Shown: positions 48,986 to 57,983 of the stretch, piece by piece
Numbering within the stretch: the first letter of the stretch is position 1
Layout: each line of letters opens with the position of its first letter
Assembly: GCA_023416585.1 (NCBI GenBank)
Contig: JAEZHM010000018.1
Span: 38,417 to 102,416 of the forward strand
Source of the DNA: Bacillota bacterium
Lineage (GTDB): Bacteria; Bacillota; Clostridia; Christensenellales; Aristaeellaceae
Length of the DNA stretch: 64,000 nt
Reading direction: 5' to 3'
The notes under the pieces: model-generated
Seen by the model: only the letters and a program-made list of their open reading frames with translations
The model's database searches: none
Told to the model about the DNA's origin: nothing
Program-made: the position numbers and the translations under genes

Positions 48986-50329
48986 TCACAACGCCAAACG
49001 CATTTCATGGAGCAAGCCCAGATCCCACAAAAGAGAACTGGTCAGGTACTTGTCCCGCACATCGCGCGAGCCGACAAACGCTTTATAGGCATCCGCTTCG
49101 CTGACTCCTATTTCCTTGGGCAGCAGGGGCATGTTGAGGCCCCGCATCAATTTCTCCACTTCCGCAGCGGGCGGTAATTCTTCTGTGATGATCGACCGGA
49201 TTTCATTCCAATGGGCCAGCGTATTGTCAAGCCTCTCCTTATGCCGATTCCGATCGTTCTTGTAGTATTTCGTATGCTCTGCGGTGATGATGGCGTCAGC
49301 AGCGCGGCCGAAAATTTTATGCATTTCATCTTCCCAGGCGCCATTGTCAAAGCTGTTTATGAACGCTTCCGCCTTGTTTCTGTCGGGCGCAAGGGCACGG
49401 ATATCGTCATACAATCTAAGCGTCAGGTACGTACCGACGCCCACCTGTATGCCATGCAGCTCATAGGGCGTTCCCCTGTCCAGGGTCATCATCTCCCAGA
49501 TGTGGGAGAAGTAATGCTCCAGACCGGAAGCGGGCCTCGATACCTTCGCAAAGCTCATGGCGATGCCAGAGAGCACCAGCCCTTCGGTAATGGACTGAAT
49601 GGCTTCAGGATCACGGCGATTAAGCCCTTCTGCCGCAGCCACACACTTTTGCAGCGACCTTCTAACCAGCTTTGCGATATTTTCGCAGTAGTACTCGCCT
49701 GTGACTATATTCGATATCCGCCATTCGCATATGGAAACATATTTGGCCAGCATGTCTCCCAAGCCCGCCCACAGCATGCGCTGCGGGGCATTTTTCAAGA
49801 TATCCACATCGGCGATGATGGCGGCGGGGCAGGCATTGTACAACGTAACCTTTACGCGGTTCTGGATCATGGACGAGGAGTTGGAGGCATAGCCGTCCAT
49901 GGAAGGCGCGGTGCCCACTACCATGCTGCGAAGCCCCGTCGTATGGGCCAGCACCTTGCAGCAATCATTGACAACCCCGGAGCCTATAGCCAGCACAACG
50001 TCGCAGCTTGTATCAAACGCCATACAAAGTGCGCCCACGGAGTATTCATCCGGCTCTACCGCATCATGGGACAGCATATGCAGTGTATAAGGTAAGCCGG
50101 CTGCCTCCAGCACAGGCTCAACAAAGCGCCATGCAGCCTCGTATGTATGCCTGTCGCAGACGATAAAGGGTTTGTGCGCGCCTATTGTTTTAAGTGCATC
50201 CGGCAGAAAGCGCACCGCGCCAGGCCCAATTTTCAAATATAGCAGCTCCGTGTTGTGGGTATGTCCGCATGAGCAAGAATGGCCTTCTTTTGCTAAAAGC
50301 TGCTCAAAGGATAAAGACGATAAATCCAT
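48986..50329 (-). CDS. egsA: sn-Glycerol-1-phosphate dehydrogenase (EgsA/AraM type)
   Basis: This 447-residue enzyme belongs to the iron-containing alcohol dehydrogenase/DHQS fold. Motifs are VVLAIGSGVVNDCCKVLAH, VVGTAPSMDGYASNSSSMI and the metal region AGLGDMLAKYVSICEW, with later His in GLEHYFSHIWE and YELHGIQVGVGTY. It reduces dihydroxyacetone phosphate to sn-glycerol 1-phosphate. In Bacillus this feeds heptaprenylglyceryl phosphate. It begins 23 bases after the LCP gene stop, so they form an operon. Confidence 0.9.
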   Translation of the reverse strand: MDLSSLSFEQLLAKEGHSCSCGHTHNTELLYLKIGPGAVRFLPDALKTIGAHKPFIVCDRHTYEAAWRFVEPVLEAAGLPYTLHMLSHDAVEPDEYSVGALCMAFDTSCDVVLAIGSGVVNDCCKVLAHTTGLRSMVVGTAPSMDGYASNSSSMIQNRVKVTLYNACPAAIIADVDILKNAPQRMLWAGLGDMLAKYVSICEWRISNIVTGEYYCENIAKLVRRSLQKCVAAAEGLNRRDPEAIQSITEGLVLSGIAMSFAKVSRPASGLEHYFSHIWEMMTLDRGTPYELHGIQVGVGTYLTLRLYDDIRALAPDRNKAEAFINSFDNGAWEDEMHKIFGRAADAIITAEHTKYYKNDRNRHKERLDNTLAHWNEIRSIITEELPPAAEVEKLMRGLNMPLLPKEIGVSEADAYKAFVGSRDVRDKYLTSSLLWDLGLLHEMRLAL

Positions 50330-50351
50330 CCTTTTGTACCTTCTTAATATA

Positions 50352-51275
50352 TTAATCAATTACAAGGAAGCTGTTCTCCAGATAATCCCATATAGCCTTG
50401 CGGCAGGCATCAAAATCTATTTCCCGTGTAGCCATCCCCGCATAAGTGATAGGTTTATAAGCACCGTCAAATGGAATTTGTAATTCTTCCATGGTGGCGC
50501 CACGAAGTTCCATGGCGTACTGCACAGCTTCGATCATTTCTCCGGCGCTTAAATTGGTCAGAAGGCTGTGGTTAAGCACGGATTCCATCAAATCCAATGC
50601 CTTATCCAGCGTAATTTCGCGGTATGTTTCCTTCAGGGTGGCAAGCACTGTGCGTACCCGCTGCGTACGACCCAAATCACCGCCGGCACCCACTTTGCGG
50701 ATTCGCATGTAAATGACAGCCGCGTGTCCGTTGAAATGGTAAGTTCCTGCCCTGTTCATACGCGGTTTTGTGGAATCATCCGGTATGGCATAGCGCTTCA
50801 AGTATTCAGCCTCCGCATAGGTTACCGTAATATCCACGCCGCCCAGTACATCAATAATCGCCTCAATTTGATTCATATCAAACAACATGTATTTATCGAC
50901 CCGCACGCCAAAGTGAGTGCTAACTATTTTGCATAGCTCCTCAGGGCCATAGTTTTTGGCGATATAGTTAATCCGGCCAGTCACACCGTCAGGGCGCTGT
51001 ACCAGCATCTCCCGGCTGAAGGAGGTCAGCATCAGCCGCTTGGTGCGCGTGTCCAGCGTCACCAGTACGATGCCATCCGTATTACCCAGATTCTTCAGAT
51101 TTCCGTTCCACTGATCCACGCACAAAAGCAGATAGTGATGCTGGCCCTCCACCACGGCGGGAAGCTCATCCCAAGGGATAGGCGTGATAGGCTTGGGCGG
51201 ATCCGCCAAAGCAGGGCCTGCCAAGGAGAAACACATCAGGATGGATATGAGCATTGCAATCAAGCGTTTGATCAT
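50352..51275 (-). CDS. LytR-CpsA-Psr (LCP) family protein
   Basis: This 307-residue protein has a signal peptide or anchor (about 1-24) and an LCP domain. Motifs are LVTLDTRTKRLMLTSFSREMLV, GRINYIAKNYGPEEL, MNQIEAIIDVLGGVDITV and the Arg-rich VIYMRIRKVGAGGDLGRTQRV. LCP enzymes attach wall glycopolymers to peptidoglycan. The C-terminus is not extended. It is co-transcribed with egsA. Confidence 0.92.
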   Translation of the reverse strand: MIKRLIAMLISILMCFSLAGPALADPPKPITPIPWDELPAVVEGQHHYLLLCVDQWNGNLKNLGNTDGIVLVTLDTRTKRLMLTSFSREMLVQRPDGVTGRINYIAKNYGPEELCKIVSTHFGVRVDKYMLFDMNQIEAIIDVLGGVDITVTYAEAEYLKRYAIPDDSTKPRMNRAGTYHFNGHAAVIYMRIRKVGAGGDLGRTQRVRTVLATLKETYREITLDKALDLMESVLNHSLLTNLSAGEMIEAVQYAMELRGATMEELQIPFDGAYKPITYAGMATREIDFDACRKAIWDYLENSFLVID

Positions 51276-51404
51276 GGAAGGGTCTCCTTTATCTGGGATG
51301 GAATGGTTTTCTATATGGTTAACGACATTCCTACCCAAAAACTTCCCCAGACAACAAGAACTTTACATCCGGTTTCCTACTATAGCACAATTTTCCCCGT
51401 TTGG

Positions 51405-51447
51405 CAAAAAGGAAGGCCGTTTGGATACTTTCCGTCCAAACGGCCTT
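51405..51447 (-). terminator. Terminator of serA
   Basis: A perfect 13-bp stem (AAGGCCGTTTGGA and its complement) with a 9-base loop, followed on the reverse strand by CCTTTTT. Confidence 0.88.
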
Positions 51448-51455
51448 TTACGAAA

Positions 51456-52628
51456 TCAGTGCCAGCACCTCACCTTGATCACCCCTGGCTGCTGGTTTAA
51501 CTCCGCAATCAATTCCTCTGTGGGTACCTGGCTCAGTTCCATTACCGTTACGGCCATTTCCTGGCGGCTCTTGTTGATCATGTTGTTGATGTTGATGCCT
51601 TCTCTGGAGATGGCGGCGGACATATTGCTGACCATGTTGGGTACATTTTCGTGTATGAGCAGGATGCGGCAACCCTCCGGCTGGCCGGAAAGTACGATTT
51701 CCGGCATATTCACGCTATTGCGTATGGTGCCGGACTCCAGATAATCCCGAATCTGTGCAGCCGCCATACGCGCACAGTTTTCCTCACTCTCCGGGGTGGA
51801 GGCCCCCAGGTGGGGAATGCAGACTACGCCCGGAACGTTAATCATATCTTCGGTAGGAAAGTCGGTCACATAACCTAGGAGTTTGCCTTCCTTCAGCGCT
51901 TGGCGGCAGGCTTCCCCATCCACCAGCTCGGCGCGGCTGAAGTTCAGCAGCCTCGCGCCATTTTTCATGAGCCCAAACAGACGCGTGTCGAACATGTTCT
52001 TTGTCTTTGGTGAAAGGGGGACGTGAATGGTCACATAGTCCGATTTTTGCAAAAGCTCTTCCAGTGTGGAAGCCCGCTTGATGGCCCTGGACAAAGACCA
52101 GGCATGTTCCACGGAAATGAAGGGGTCAAGACCTATTACATCCATTCCCAAGCCATTTAAAGCGCTGTTGGCCGCGATGGCGCCGATAGCGCCAAGGCCG
52201 ATTACACCCAGAGTTTTCCCGCGAAGCTCCGGCCCTATAAACTGGTTCTTGCCCTTTTCCACCAGCTTGGCTACCGCTTCCCCCTGGCCCTTTAGCGTGG
52301 ATGCCCATTGGATGCCCCCAAAGATGTCACGGCTGCAAAGCAGCAGTCCAGCCATCACCAATTCCGCTACAGCGTTGGCGTTTGCGCCTGGGGTATTAAA
52401 CACCACTATGCCCCTTTTACTGCAAGCATCGATGGGGATGTTGTTGACGCCCGCACCTGCCCGGGCAACGGCAAGCAAGCTTTCCGGCAGGACCATGCTT
52501 TGCATGTCGGCGCTGCGCACCAGGATCGCATCAGGGACAGGCTCGTCTCTTGTTACGGTGTACTCGTCGGCGGAAAGCTGGCTGTGAATAATATCGGATA
52601 TCTCATTGAGCGTCTGAATTTTGTACAT
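51456..52628 (-). CDS. serA: D-3-phosphoglycerate dehydrogenase
   Basis: This 390-residue NAD-dependent enzyme starts serine synthesis. The Rossmann motif LGVIGLGAIGAIAAN is at about 145-159. The active-site Arg lies in NFSRAELVDGEA, and His in CIPHLGASTPESEENC. A C-terminal ACT domain (LLIHENVPNMVSNMSAAIS at about 325) suggests serine feedback. The GGAGAGGG site lies 2-8 bases before the ATG. It follows serC on the same strand. Confidence 0.96.
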   Translation of the reverse strand: MYKIQTLNEISDIIHSQLSADEYTVTRDEPVPDAILVRSADMQSMVLPESLLAVARAGAGVNNIPIDACSKRGIVVFNTPGANANAVAELVMAGLLLCSRDIFGGIQWASTLKGQGEAVAKLVEKGKNQFIGPELRGKTLGVIGLGAIGAIAANSALNGLGMDVIGLDPFISVEHAWSLSRAIKRASTLEELLQKSDYVTIHVPLSPKTKNMFDTRLFGLMKNGARLLNFSRAELVDGEACRQALKEGKLLGYVTDFPTEDMINVPGVVCIPHLGASTPESEENCARMAAAQIRDYLESGTIRNSVNMPEIVLSGQPEGCRILLIHENVPNMVSNMSAAISREGININNMINKSRQEMAVTVMELSQVPTEELIAELNQQPGVIKVRCWH

Positions 52629-52639
52629 CTTTCCCTCTC

Positions 52640-52804
52640 CTTTATAACAGGGATTCTAAAGGTTTATAACCATCTGGCTCAATAGTCGCACTGCTTCGCT
52701 GCCGCTCGCATTGTTCCTTTTCGCCAGCCTCCTCCGCCTCGCTTCATCCACCACTGGCGGCGCTTCGGCTACGGAGCCTTTAGCAGGGTTCAGGGGCGGA
52801 GCCC
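52640..52804. other. Intergenic repeat-like element between serC and serA
   Basis: This 165-base stretch is rich in short inverted repeats. AGGGGC-GGA-GCCCCT lies at the serC end, and GGCTCC/GGAGCC-type pairs lie inside. CTAAAGG and CCTTTAG mark the two edges and are complementary. It has no start codon with a ribosome site. It looks like a dispersed structured repeat and should be compared genome-wide. Confidence 0.4.
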
Positions 52805-53884
52805 CTAATTCTCTGCTTCGAACTTCTTCATGAACTCCACAAGCTTTACGACGCCATCCAAGGGCATGGCATTGTAGATGCTGGCGCGCATGCCGCCCAC
52901 GGAGCGGTGACCTTTTAAATTCACCAGGCCATTCTTGGAGGCTTCCTTGACGAATTTATCATCCATCTCGTCGCTGCCGGTCACAAAGGTCACGTTCATG
53001 AGGCTGCGGTATTTTAACTGTGCGGTGGGTTTGAACAGCTTGCTCTCATCCAGGCAATCATAAAGAATGGCGGCCTTCTCCAAGTTGATTTTTTCGATTG
53101 CGGGAACGCCGCCCAGGCCCTTGAGCCATTCAAAACCAAGCTTGGCAAGGTAGATGCCGAAGGTGTTTGGGGTATTGTACATGCTGCCGGCCTGGGCCTG
53201 AACATCCCAGTTTAAAAGCTTGGGGCACAAGGGATGCGCCCGGCCCAGCAAGTCTTTCCTCACGATGACGACACACAGGCCGCTGGGCCCGATGTTCTTT
53301 TGAGCGCCTGCGTATATCACACCGAATTTGGCGATATCGAAGACTTCGCTCAAAATATTGCTGCTGGCGTCCGCTACAAGAGGCACATTGCCGGTATCGG
53401 GCAAGGAAATATACCGGGTTCCATAGATGGTATTATTGGTGGTAATGTGGCAGTAATCCGCCGAAGGATCAAAATGGGCGGTGGAAAAGTCAGGCACATA
53501 GGTGTAGTTGTCGGCGCGGCTGGAAGCAGCAATGTTCACCGTGCCGTATCGGGCGCCTTCCTCCGCCGCTAGATGGGCAAAGTTGCCGCTGTCAATATAA
53601 TCCGCCTTGTTGCTGCCCGTCATCAGGTTCAGCGGCACAGCGGAAAACTGCTGGGTGGCTCCACCCTGCAGGAACAGTACCTCATAAGTGTCGGGAATAT
53701 TCATAATATCCCGCAAAAGCGCTACGGCAGAGTCGTAAATCTCCAGATACATCTTGCTGCGATGGCTCATTTCCATCACAGACATGCCGGCTGAACCATA
53801 CACCACCAATTCTTGCTGCGCACGCTCCAAAACAGGCAACGGCAGCATGGCGGGGCCGGGGGCAAAGTTATACACACGCTCCAT
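52805..53884 (-). CDS. serC: Phosphoserine aminotransferase
   Basis: This 359-residue PLP enzyme converts 3-phosphohydroxypyruvate and glutamate to phosphoserine. It starts ERVYNFAPGPAMLPLPVLE. The PLP Lys lies in IYAGAQKNIGPSGL at about 195, and NTPNTFGIYLAKLGFEWL follows. GGVPAIE and GHRSVGGMRASIYNAMP are further family motifs. AAGGAGG lies 7 bases before ATG 53884. It is in the same direction as serA, 176 bases upstream. Confidence 0.97.
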   Translation of the reverse strand: MERVYNFAPGPAMLPLPVLERAQQELVVYGSAGMSVMEMSHRSKMYLEIYDSAVALLRDIMNIPDTYEVLFLQGGATQQFSAVPLNLMTGSNKADYIDSGNFAHLAAEEGARYGTVNIAASSRADNYTYVPDFSTAHFDPSADYCHITTNNTIYGTRYISLPDTGNVPLVADASSNILSEVFDIAKFGVIYAGAQKNIGPSGLCVVIVRKDLLGRAHPLCPKLLNWDVQAQAGSMYNTPNTFGIYLAKLGFEWLKGLGGVPAIEKINLEKAAILYDCLDESKLFKPTAQLKYRSLMNVTFVTGSDEMDDKFVKEASKNGLVNLKGHRSVGGMRASIYNAMPLDGVVKLVEFMKKFEAEN

Positions 53885-53985
53885 AAAACTCCTCCTTCCA
53901 TTCTTCACGCAATACATGAGTACGCCAAACCGTTTTAAGGTGGGACATTTTTCGCCACGCGGGTAAAAAGTGAACCTATATCAAC

Positions 53986-54014
53986 ATTATGATGTTTCCT
54001 TTGCTAAATTGCAA
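53986..54014 (-). promoter_or_regulatory. Promoter of serC
   Basis: On the reverse strand, TTGCAA, 17 bases, CATAAT. The leader is about 100 bases and shows no T-box features. Confidence 0.55.
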
Positions 54015-54068
54015 GAGGCAAACAGAGAAAAAACAAACTGAATGACATCTGCACCAGCTTTTTTTGCC

Positions 54069-54098
54069 TTGACATAAAAGTTTAATCTGTGCTATTCT
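54069..54098 (+). promoter_or_regulatory. Promoter of the neopullulanase gene
   Basis: TTGACA, 18 bases, TATTCT (54093-54098). Confidence 0.7.
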
Positions 54099-54102
54099 AT
54101 GC

Positions 54103-54114
54103 GCAAACGATTGC
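54103..54114. promoter_or_regulatory. LacI/CcpA-type operator
   Basis: GCAAACGATTGC is a near palindrome with the central CG typical of LacI-family and cre sites. It overlaps the expected transcription start, so binding would repress. Confidence 0.6.
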
Positions 54115-54155
54115 ATTCGTTGGGTGTGTTTTTATTACCATTAAGGAGGATCATC

Positions 54156-55922
54156 ATGCGCTCCATGAATCTGGGGGCCATTTATCATCAGCCTTGGTTG
54201 GAATACCGCCATGCGCTGCCGGATGGGCGGGTATGCATCCGTATCCGCACGGGGCGGGAGGATTGGGATCAGGCCCTGTTGTGGGCCGCTGAAATGTATG
54301 GGCCGGGCCCTTCCATGAAGCGGGCTCAAAAGCTGCCCATGGAAAGAATGTGGCGGGATGGAAACTACGACTGGTATGAGTGCGTTTTTATGCCTGCCGA
54401 TCAGCGCATTCACTATGCGTTCTGCCTGATTCAGGAAGGCTTTTCCCTGCTTGTGGATCAGGATGGCATGTATCCCGCAGCTTTACGTGAGCCGGAGGAT
54501 ATGGTGAGCTTTCCCTTTCCCTTCGCCTACCCGGAGCCAAAAAAACCGGAATGGGCCATCGGCGCGGTAGGCTATCAAATCTTTCCCGACCGCTTCCGGC
54601 GCGCTCCCGAATCCGAAGCTTCAACGCAGGCGGTGGAACCTTGGAGTTCCACCCGTTTCGCTAATGAATTCCGCTTTGGCGGAAACCTGAAGGGCATCAG
54701 GCAGGCCATCCCCTATTTGAAGGAGCTTGGGATCGGCATTGTCTACATGACGCCTATTTTCCTGAGCAATACTTCCCATCGCTATAATACTTTCGATTAT
54801 TATATGATCGACCCGCTTTTGGGTACGCTGAAGGAGCTTCGCTCTCTTTCTGACGAATTTCACGCATCCGGCATCCGCATTGTACTTGACGGTGTGTTCA
54901 ACCACTCCGGCACACAGTTCGCGCCATTTGTGGACGCGAAGGAGAAGGGGCCGGACAGCGAGTATTACGACTGGTTTTTCTTTGACAAAACGAAATATGA
55001 CTGCGGATATGCAACTTTTGCCCATACGCCTGATATGCCCAAGCTGAATCTTCAAAACGAGTCAGCAGCCGCGTATTTTATACAGGTTGGCCGATACTGG
55101 CTGAGGCAGGCTCATGTGGACGGCTGGCGGCTGGACGTATCCCCGGAGGTATGGCCGGATTTCTGGCGGCAATTCCACAAAGAGATACTGGACGAAAACC
55201 CCGAGGCCATTTTGGTGGCCGAATGCTGGGATGATTCCCGTCAGTGGGTTACCCAAGGCGACATGTTCGACAGCACCATGCATTATGTGCTGTCCCGGGC
55301 CATGTGGCTGTACTTTGCGGAGAGGAAAATCAACCTGGCTGCATTCGATGCGCAGGTCAACCGGGCCATGGCGCTGTATCCCCACGCTGTACAGGAGGTA
55401 TTGTGGAACTTCCTGGGCAGCCACGACACACCCCGTTTCCTGACCCGTGCAGGCGGGGAGGAAAACCGCCTGCGTGCTGCGGCATTTTTCCAGATGACGC
55501 ACCCAGGCGTACCCATCGTTTACTATGGGGATGAATTGGGGCTTAAAGGCGGCCCGGACCCGGATTGCCGCCGGCCCATGCCTTGGGATAAGGCGGAAGG
55601 AAATACGCTGCTTGCATTCTACAAGCAGCTCATCCATCTTCGCAACGGCAGTGAGGCACTGCGCCGCGGAACCTTTAAAACGTGGCATACAGGTTCCGAC
55701 GGTTTGTATGCCTACCTTCGCACAAGTGAAAAGCAGGAAGCGTTGGTGGCTTTCAATACCTCCGATACAGCGCTGGATATCATGCTGCCCCTGCCGGAAG
55801 GCTTTCAGGCCAGGGAGGAATGGCTGGATCATGTAAGCGGTGTAACACTGTCTAATCTAGGCGGAGCGGTACATGCAAATCTTACACCAAGCCAGGGAAT
55901 TGTCATTTTAAGAGAAATCTGA
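54156..55922 (+). CDS. GH13 neopullulanase/cyclomaltodextrinase-like alpha-glucan hydrolase
   Basis: This 588-residue protein has an N-terminal CBM34-like domain (to about 130) and a GH13 barrel. Catalytic residues are Asp at about 327 (DGWRLDVSPEV), Glu at about 356 (LVAECWDD) and Asp at about 424 (LGSHDTPRF). YQIFPDRF and GVFNHSG also match. There is no signal peptide, so it should act on imported maltodextrins in the cytoplasm. The start at 54156 follows AAGGAGG by 6 bases. A LacI-type operator sits at its promoter, which fits sugar control. Confidence 0.94.
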   Translation: MRSMNLGAIYHQPWLEYRHALPDGRVCIRIRTGREDWDQALLWAAEMYGPGPSMKRAQKLPMERMWRDGNYDWYECVFMPADQRIHYAFCLIQEGFSLLVDQDGMYPAALREPEDMVSFPFPFAYPEPKKPEWAIGAVGYQIFPDRFRRAPESEASTQAVEPWSSTRFANEFRFGGNLKGIRQAIPYLKELGIGIVYMTPIFLSNTSHRYNTFDYYMIDPLLGTLKELRSLSDEFHASGIRIVLDGVFNHSGTQFAPFVDAKEKGPDSEYYDWFFFDKTKYDCGYATFAHTPDMPKLNLQNESAAAYFIQVGRYWLRQAHVDGWRLDVSPEVWPDFWRQFHKEILDENPEAILVAECWDDSRQWVTQGDMFDSTMHYVLSRAMWLYFAERKINLAAFDAQVNRAMALYPHAVQEVLWNFLGSHDTPRFLTRAGGEENRLRAAAFFQMTHPGVPIVYYGDELGLKGGPDPDCRRPMPWDKAEGNTLLAFYKQLIHLRNGSEALRRGTFKTWHTGSDGLYAYLRTSEKQEALVAFNTSDTALDIMLPLPEGFQAREEWLDHVSGVTLSNLGGAVHANLTPSQGIVILREI

Positions 55923-55927
55923 ACAGC

Positions 55928-55964
55928 AAAGCGGCGGGAGGCAACCTCCCGCCGCTTTGCTTTA
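55928..55964. terminator. Bidirectional terminator
   Basis: A perfect 14-bp stem (AAAGCGGCGGGAGG / CCTCCCGCCGCTTT) with a 3-base loop between convergent genes. Confidence 0.9.
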
Positions 55965-55969
55965 TATCC

Positions 55970-57583
55970 CTATTTCTTCTTTTCAACAATCTCAAGCGCC
56001 GCGCCTACAAAATCCCGGAACAGGGGGTGGGGCCGGTTGGGCCGGCTCCTCAGTTCCGGATGGAATTGTACGCCCACAAACCAGGGATGGTCGGCGATCT
56101 CCACGATCTCCACCAGGTTCCGCTCCGGGTTCCGGCCGGCAACGCGCATACCCGCCGCCTCAAAACGCTCCAGGTAATCGTTGTTGAACTCATAGCGGTG
56201 GCGATGGCGCTCCCAGATTTCCGGAACACCGTAAGCATTGTGGCTGAAGGTGCCGGGGACAAGCGCGCAGCGATATTTGCCCAGGCGCATGGTGCCGCCA
56301 AGATCCTGCAGGTTTTGATCCGGCATAAGGTCTATAACAGGATAGGTGGTGTGGGGATCGTCCTCTGTGGTGTTGGCGCCACGCAGGTCCAGCACATTCC
56401 GGGCAAATTCAATGACCGCCATTTGCAGGCCCAGGCACAGGCCGAAGAAAGGAATCTTGTTCTCCCTGGCATAGCGAACGGCCACCATCTTGCCTTCCAG
56501 CCCGCGGGAGCCAAACCCGCCGGGCACCAGTATGCCATCGGCGTTTTGAAGGCGTTCAGCCACGTTCTCCTGGGTTACTTCCTCGGCCGGTATCCAATCG
56601 ATTCGCACCTTGGCATGATGGTAGATACCGCCATGGGTCAGCGCCTCCACCACGCTCAAATAAGCGTCGGGCAGTTCCACATACTTGCCCACCAAAGCAA
56701 TAGTGGTAGTCCTGTCACACGTCAGCTGCCTCTCCACCATTTGGCGCCACTCGGTAAGATCACATTCCACTTCCGGGATACCCAGCATCTGGCATACGTG
56801 TTGATCCATGCCTTCGGCGTGGAGCATGAGAGGCACTTCATAAATGGTGCGTGCGTTTAGGTTTTGAAAAACCCTGTCCACCGGCAGGTTACAGAACAGA
56901 CTCATTTTCGCCCGAAGATCATAAGGGATGGGATGCTCGCTGCGGCACACCAGCATATCGGGCGAAATGCCTATGGCGCCAAGTTCCTTCACGCTGTGCT
57001 GGGTGGGCTTTGTTTTCAGTTCCCCAGCCGCGCTCAAATACGGCACCAGCGTCACGTGGATGTACAGGCAGTTTTCCCGCCCGACCTCGGCCCGCATCTG
57101 CCGGATGGCCTCTAAAAAAGGCTGGCTCTCAATGTCGCCCACGGTGCCGCCGATTTCTGTAATAACTACATCAGGCGGGTTTGGGGTGTGTGAGATAGCC
57201 AGTATGTTTTTCTTTATTTCGTTGGTAATATGGGGGATGACTTGGATGGTGGCACCCAGGTATTCGCCCCGGCGTTCTCTGTCGATGACCGTTTTGTATA
57301 CGCGGCCGGAGGTAACATTGGCAGCCTGCGTCAGGCTTTCGTCGATAAACCGTTCATAGTGCCCAAGGTCCAAGTCGGTTTCGGCGCCGTCGTCGGTGAC
57401 GAATACCTCCCCGTGCTGATAAGGGTTCATGGTACCGGGGTCGACATTGATGTAAGGGTCGAACTTCTGGATGGAGACCTTCAAGCCTCGGCATTTGAGG
57501 AGCCGCCCCAGGGATGCCGCCGTGATCCCTTTGCCCAGGGAAGAGACAACCCCGCCGGTCACGAAGATGAATTTGGTGTTCAT
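55970..57583 (-). CDS. pyrG: CTP synthase
   Basis: This 537-residue enzyme makes CTP from UTP, ATP and glutamine. The synthase domain starts KFIFVTGGVVSSLGKGITAAS and has KFDPYINVDPGTMNPYQHGEVF. The class I glutamine amidotransferase domain has PFFGLCLGLQ (catalytic Cys) at about 380 and VGVQFHPEL near the end. Length is normal. GGGAGG lies 7 bases before ATG 57583. The 60-base leader shows no terminator hairpin, unlike the CTP-sensing leaders of many Gram-positive pyrG genes. Confidence 0.98.
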   Translation of the reverse strand: MNTKFIFVTGGVVSSLGKGITAASLGRLLKCRGLKVSIQKFDPYINVDPGTMNPYQHGEVFVTDDGAETDLDLGHYERFIDESLTQAANVTSGRVYKTVIDRERRGEYLGATIQVIPHITNEIKKNILAISHTPNPPDVVITEIGGTVGDIESQPFLEAIRQMRAEVGRENCLYIHVTLVPYLSAAGELKTKPTQHSVKELGAIGISPDMLVCRSEHPIPYDLRAKMSLFCNLPVDRVFQNLNARTIYEVPLMLHAEGMDQHVCQMLGIPEVECDLTEWRQMVERQLTCDRTTTIALVGKYVELPDAYLSVVEALTHGGIYHHAKVRIDWIPAEEVTQENVAERLQNADGILVPGGFGSRGLEGKMVAVRYARENKIPFFGLCLGLQMAVIEFARNVLDLRGANTTEDDPHTTYPVIDLMPDQNLQDLGGTMRLGKYRCALVPGTFSHNAYGVPEIWERHRHRYEFNNDYLERFEAAGMRVAGRNPERNLVEIVEIADHPWFVGVQFHPELRSRPNRPHPLFRDFVGAALEIVEKKK

Positions 57584-57627
57584 ACCGCATCCTCCCTTCC
57601 GCTGTTCCCGAAAAAAAACCATGTCCC

Positions 57628-57656
57628 ATTGTACAAGCCCGGGCCTCATCCGTCAA
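57628..57656 (-). promoter_or_regulatory. Promoter of pyrG
   Basis: On the reverse strand, TTGACG, 17 bases, TACAAT, followed directly by GGG, a start context known for CTP-sensitive pyrG promoters. Confidence 0.75.
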
Positions 57657-57883
57657 TGGCATATTTGCAGGAATTGCAAAAAAAATACAAGATATTGAGG
57701 TGTTTGATTCTTCCACCTCAAACTCTGTACAATCTGGGGTGGCATTTTCACACTGGAATTGCTGCTATATACCTCGTCCATGGTTGCTTGTGTATTAAGC
57801 TTATCATACACTTTTTGCCGGCCGTTAGCCCAGTGTGAGGGAATGTAATCCCCGAACCTGGAGTTTTCAAACGGTATTGCCAT
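57653..57883 (-). CDS. Possible 76-residue ORF or gene remnant
   Basis: The reverse strand of the 333-base gap before pyrG holds an open frame starting MAIPFENSRFGDYIPSHWAN. Its composition is protein-like and more A/T-rich than its neighbours. No ribosome site precedes the ATG, which abuts a terminator T tract, and its stop overlaps the pyrG -35. It may be a decayed fragment. The rest of the gap holds only the terminator and the pyrG promoter. Confidence 0.25.
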   Translation of the reverse strand: MAIPFENSRFGDYIPSHWANGRQKVYDKLNTQATMDEVYSSNSSVKMPPQIVQSLRWKNQTPQYLVFFLQFLQICH

Positions 57884-57885
57884 TT

Positions 57886-57924
57886 GAAAAAGAAGCACCG
57901 GCCAAGCGTAGCATAGGCCGGTGC
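57886..57924 (-). terminator. Terminator of the nucleoside ABC transporter operon
   Basis: A perfect 9-bp stem GCACCGGCC / GGCCGGTGC with a 12-base loop, followed on the reverse strand by TTCTTTTTC. Confidence 0.9.
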
Positions 57925-57983
57925 ATAGGGCTACAGGCAAAAAGGGCAGAGTCGAGAAAAGGACACCGTCATTTTTTCGATAT

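Noticed and set aside
49211..50095. 294-residue forward ORF opposite egsA
   Set aside because: Shadow of egsA; composition rich in Arg, His and Gly and no ribosome site.
53885..53985. T-box or SAM-type leader before serC
   Set aside because: The leader is about 100 bases with no T-box sequence and no terminator hairpin.
57584..57627. CTP-sensing terminator leader of pyrG
   Set aside because: The transcript probably starts with GGG, but no hairpin with a T tract lies between promoter and start codon.
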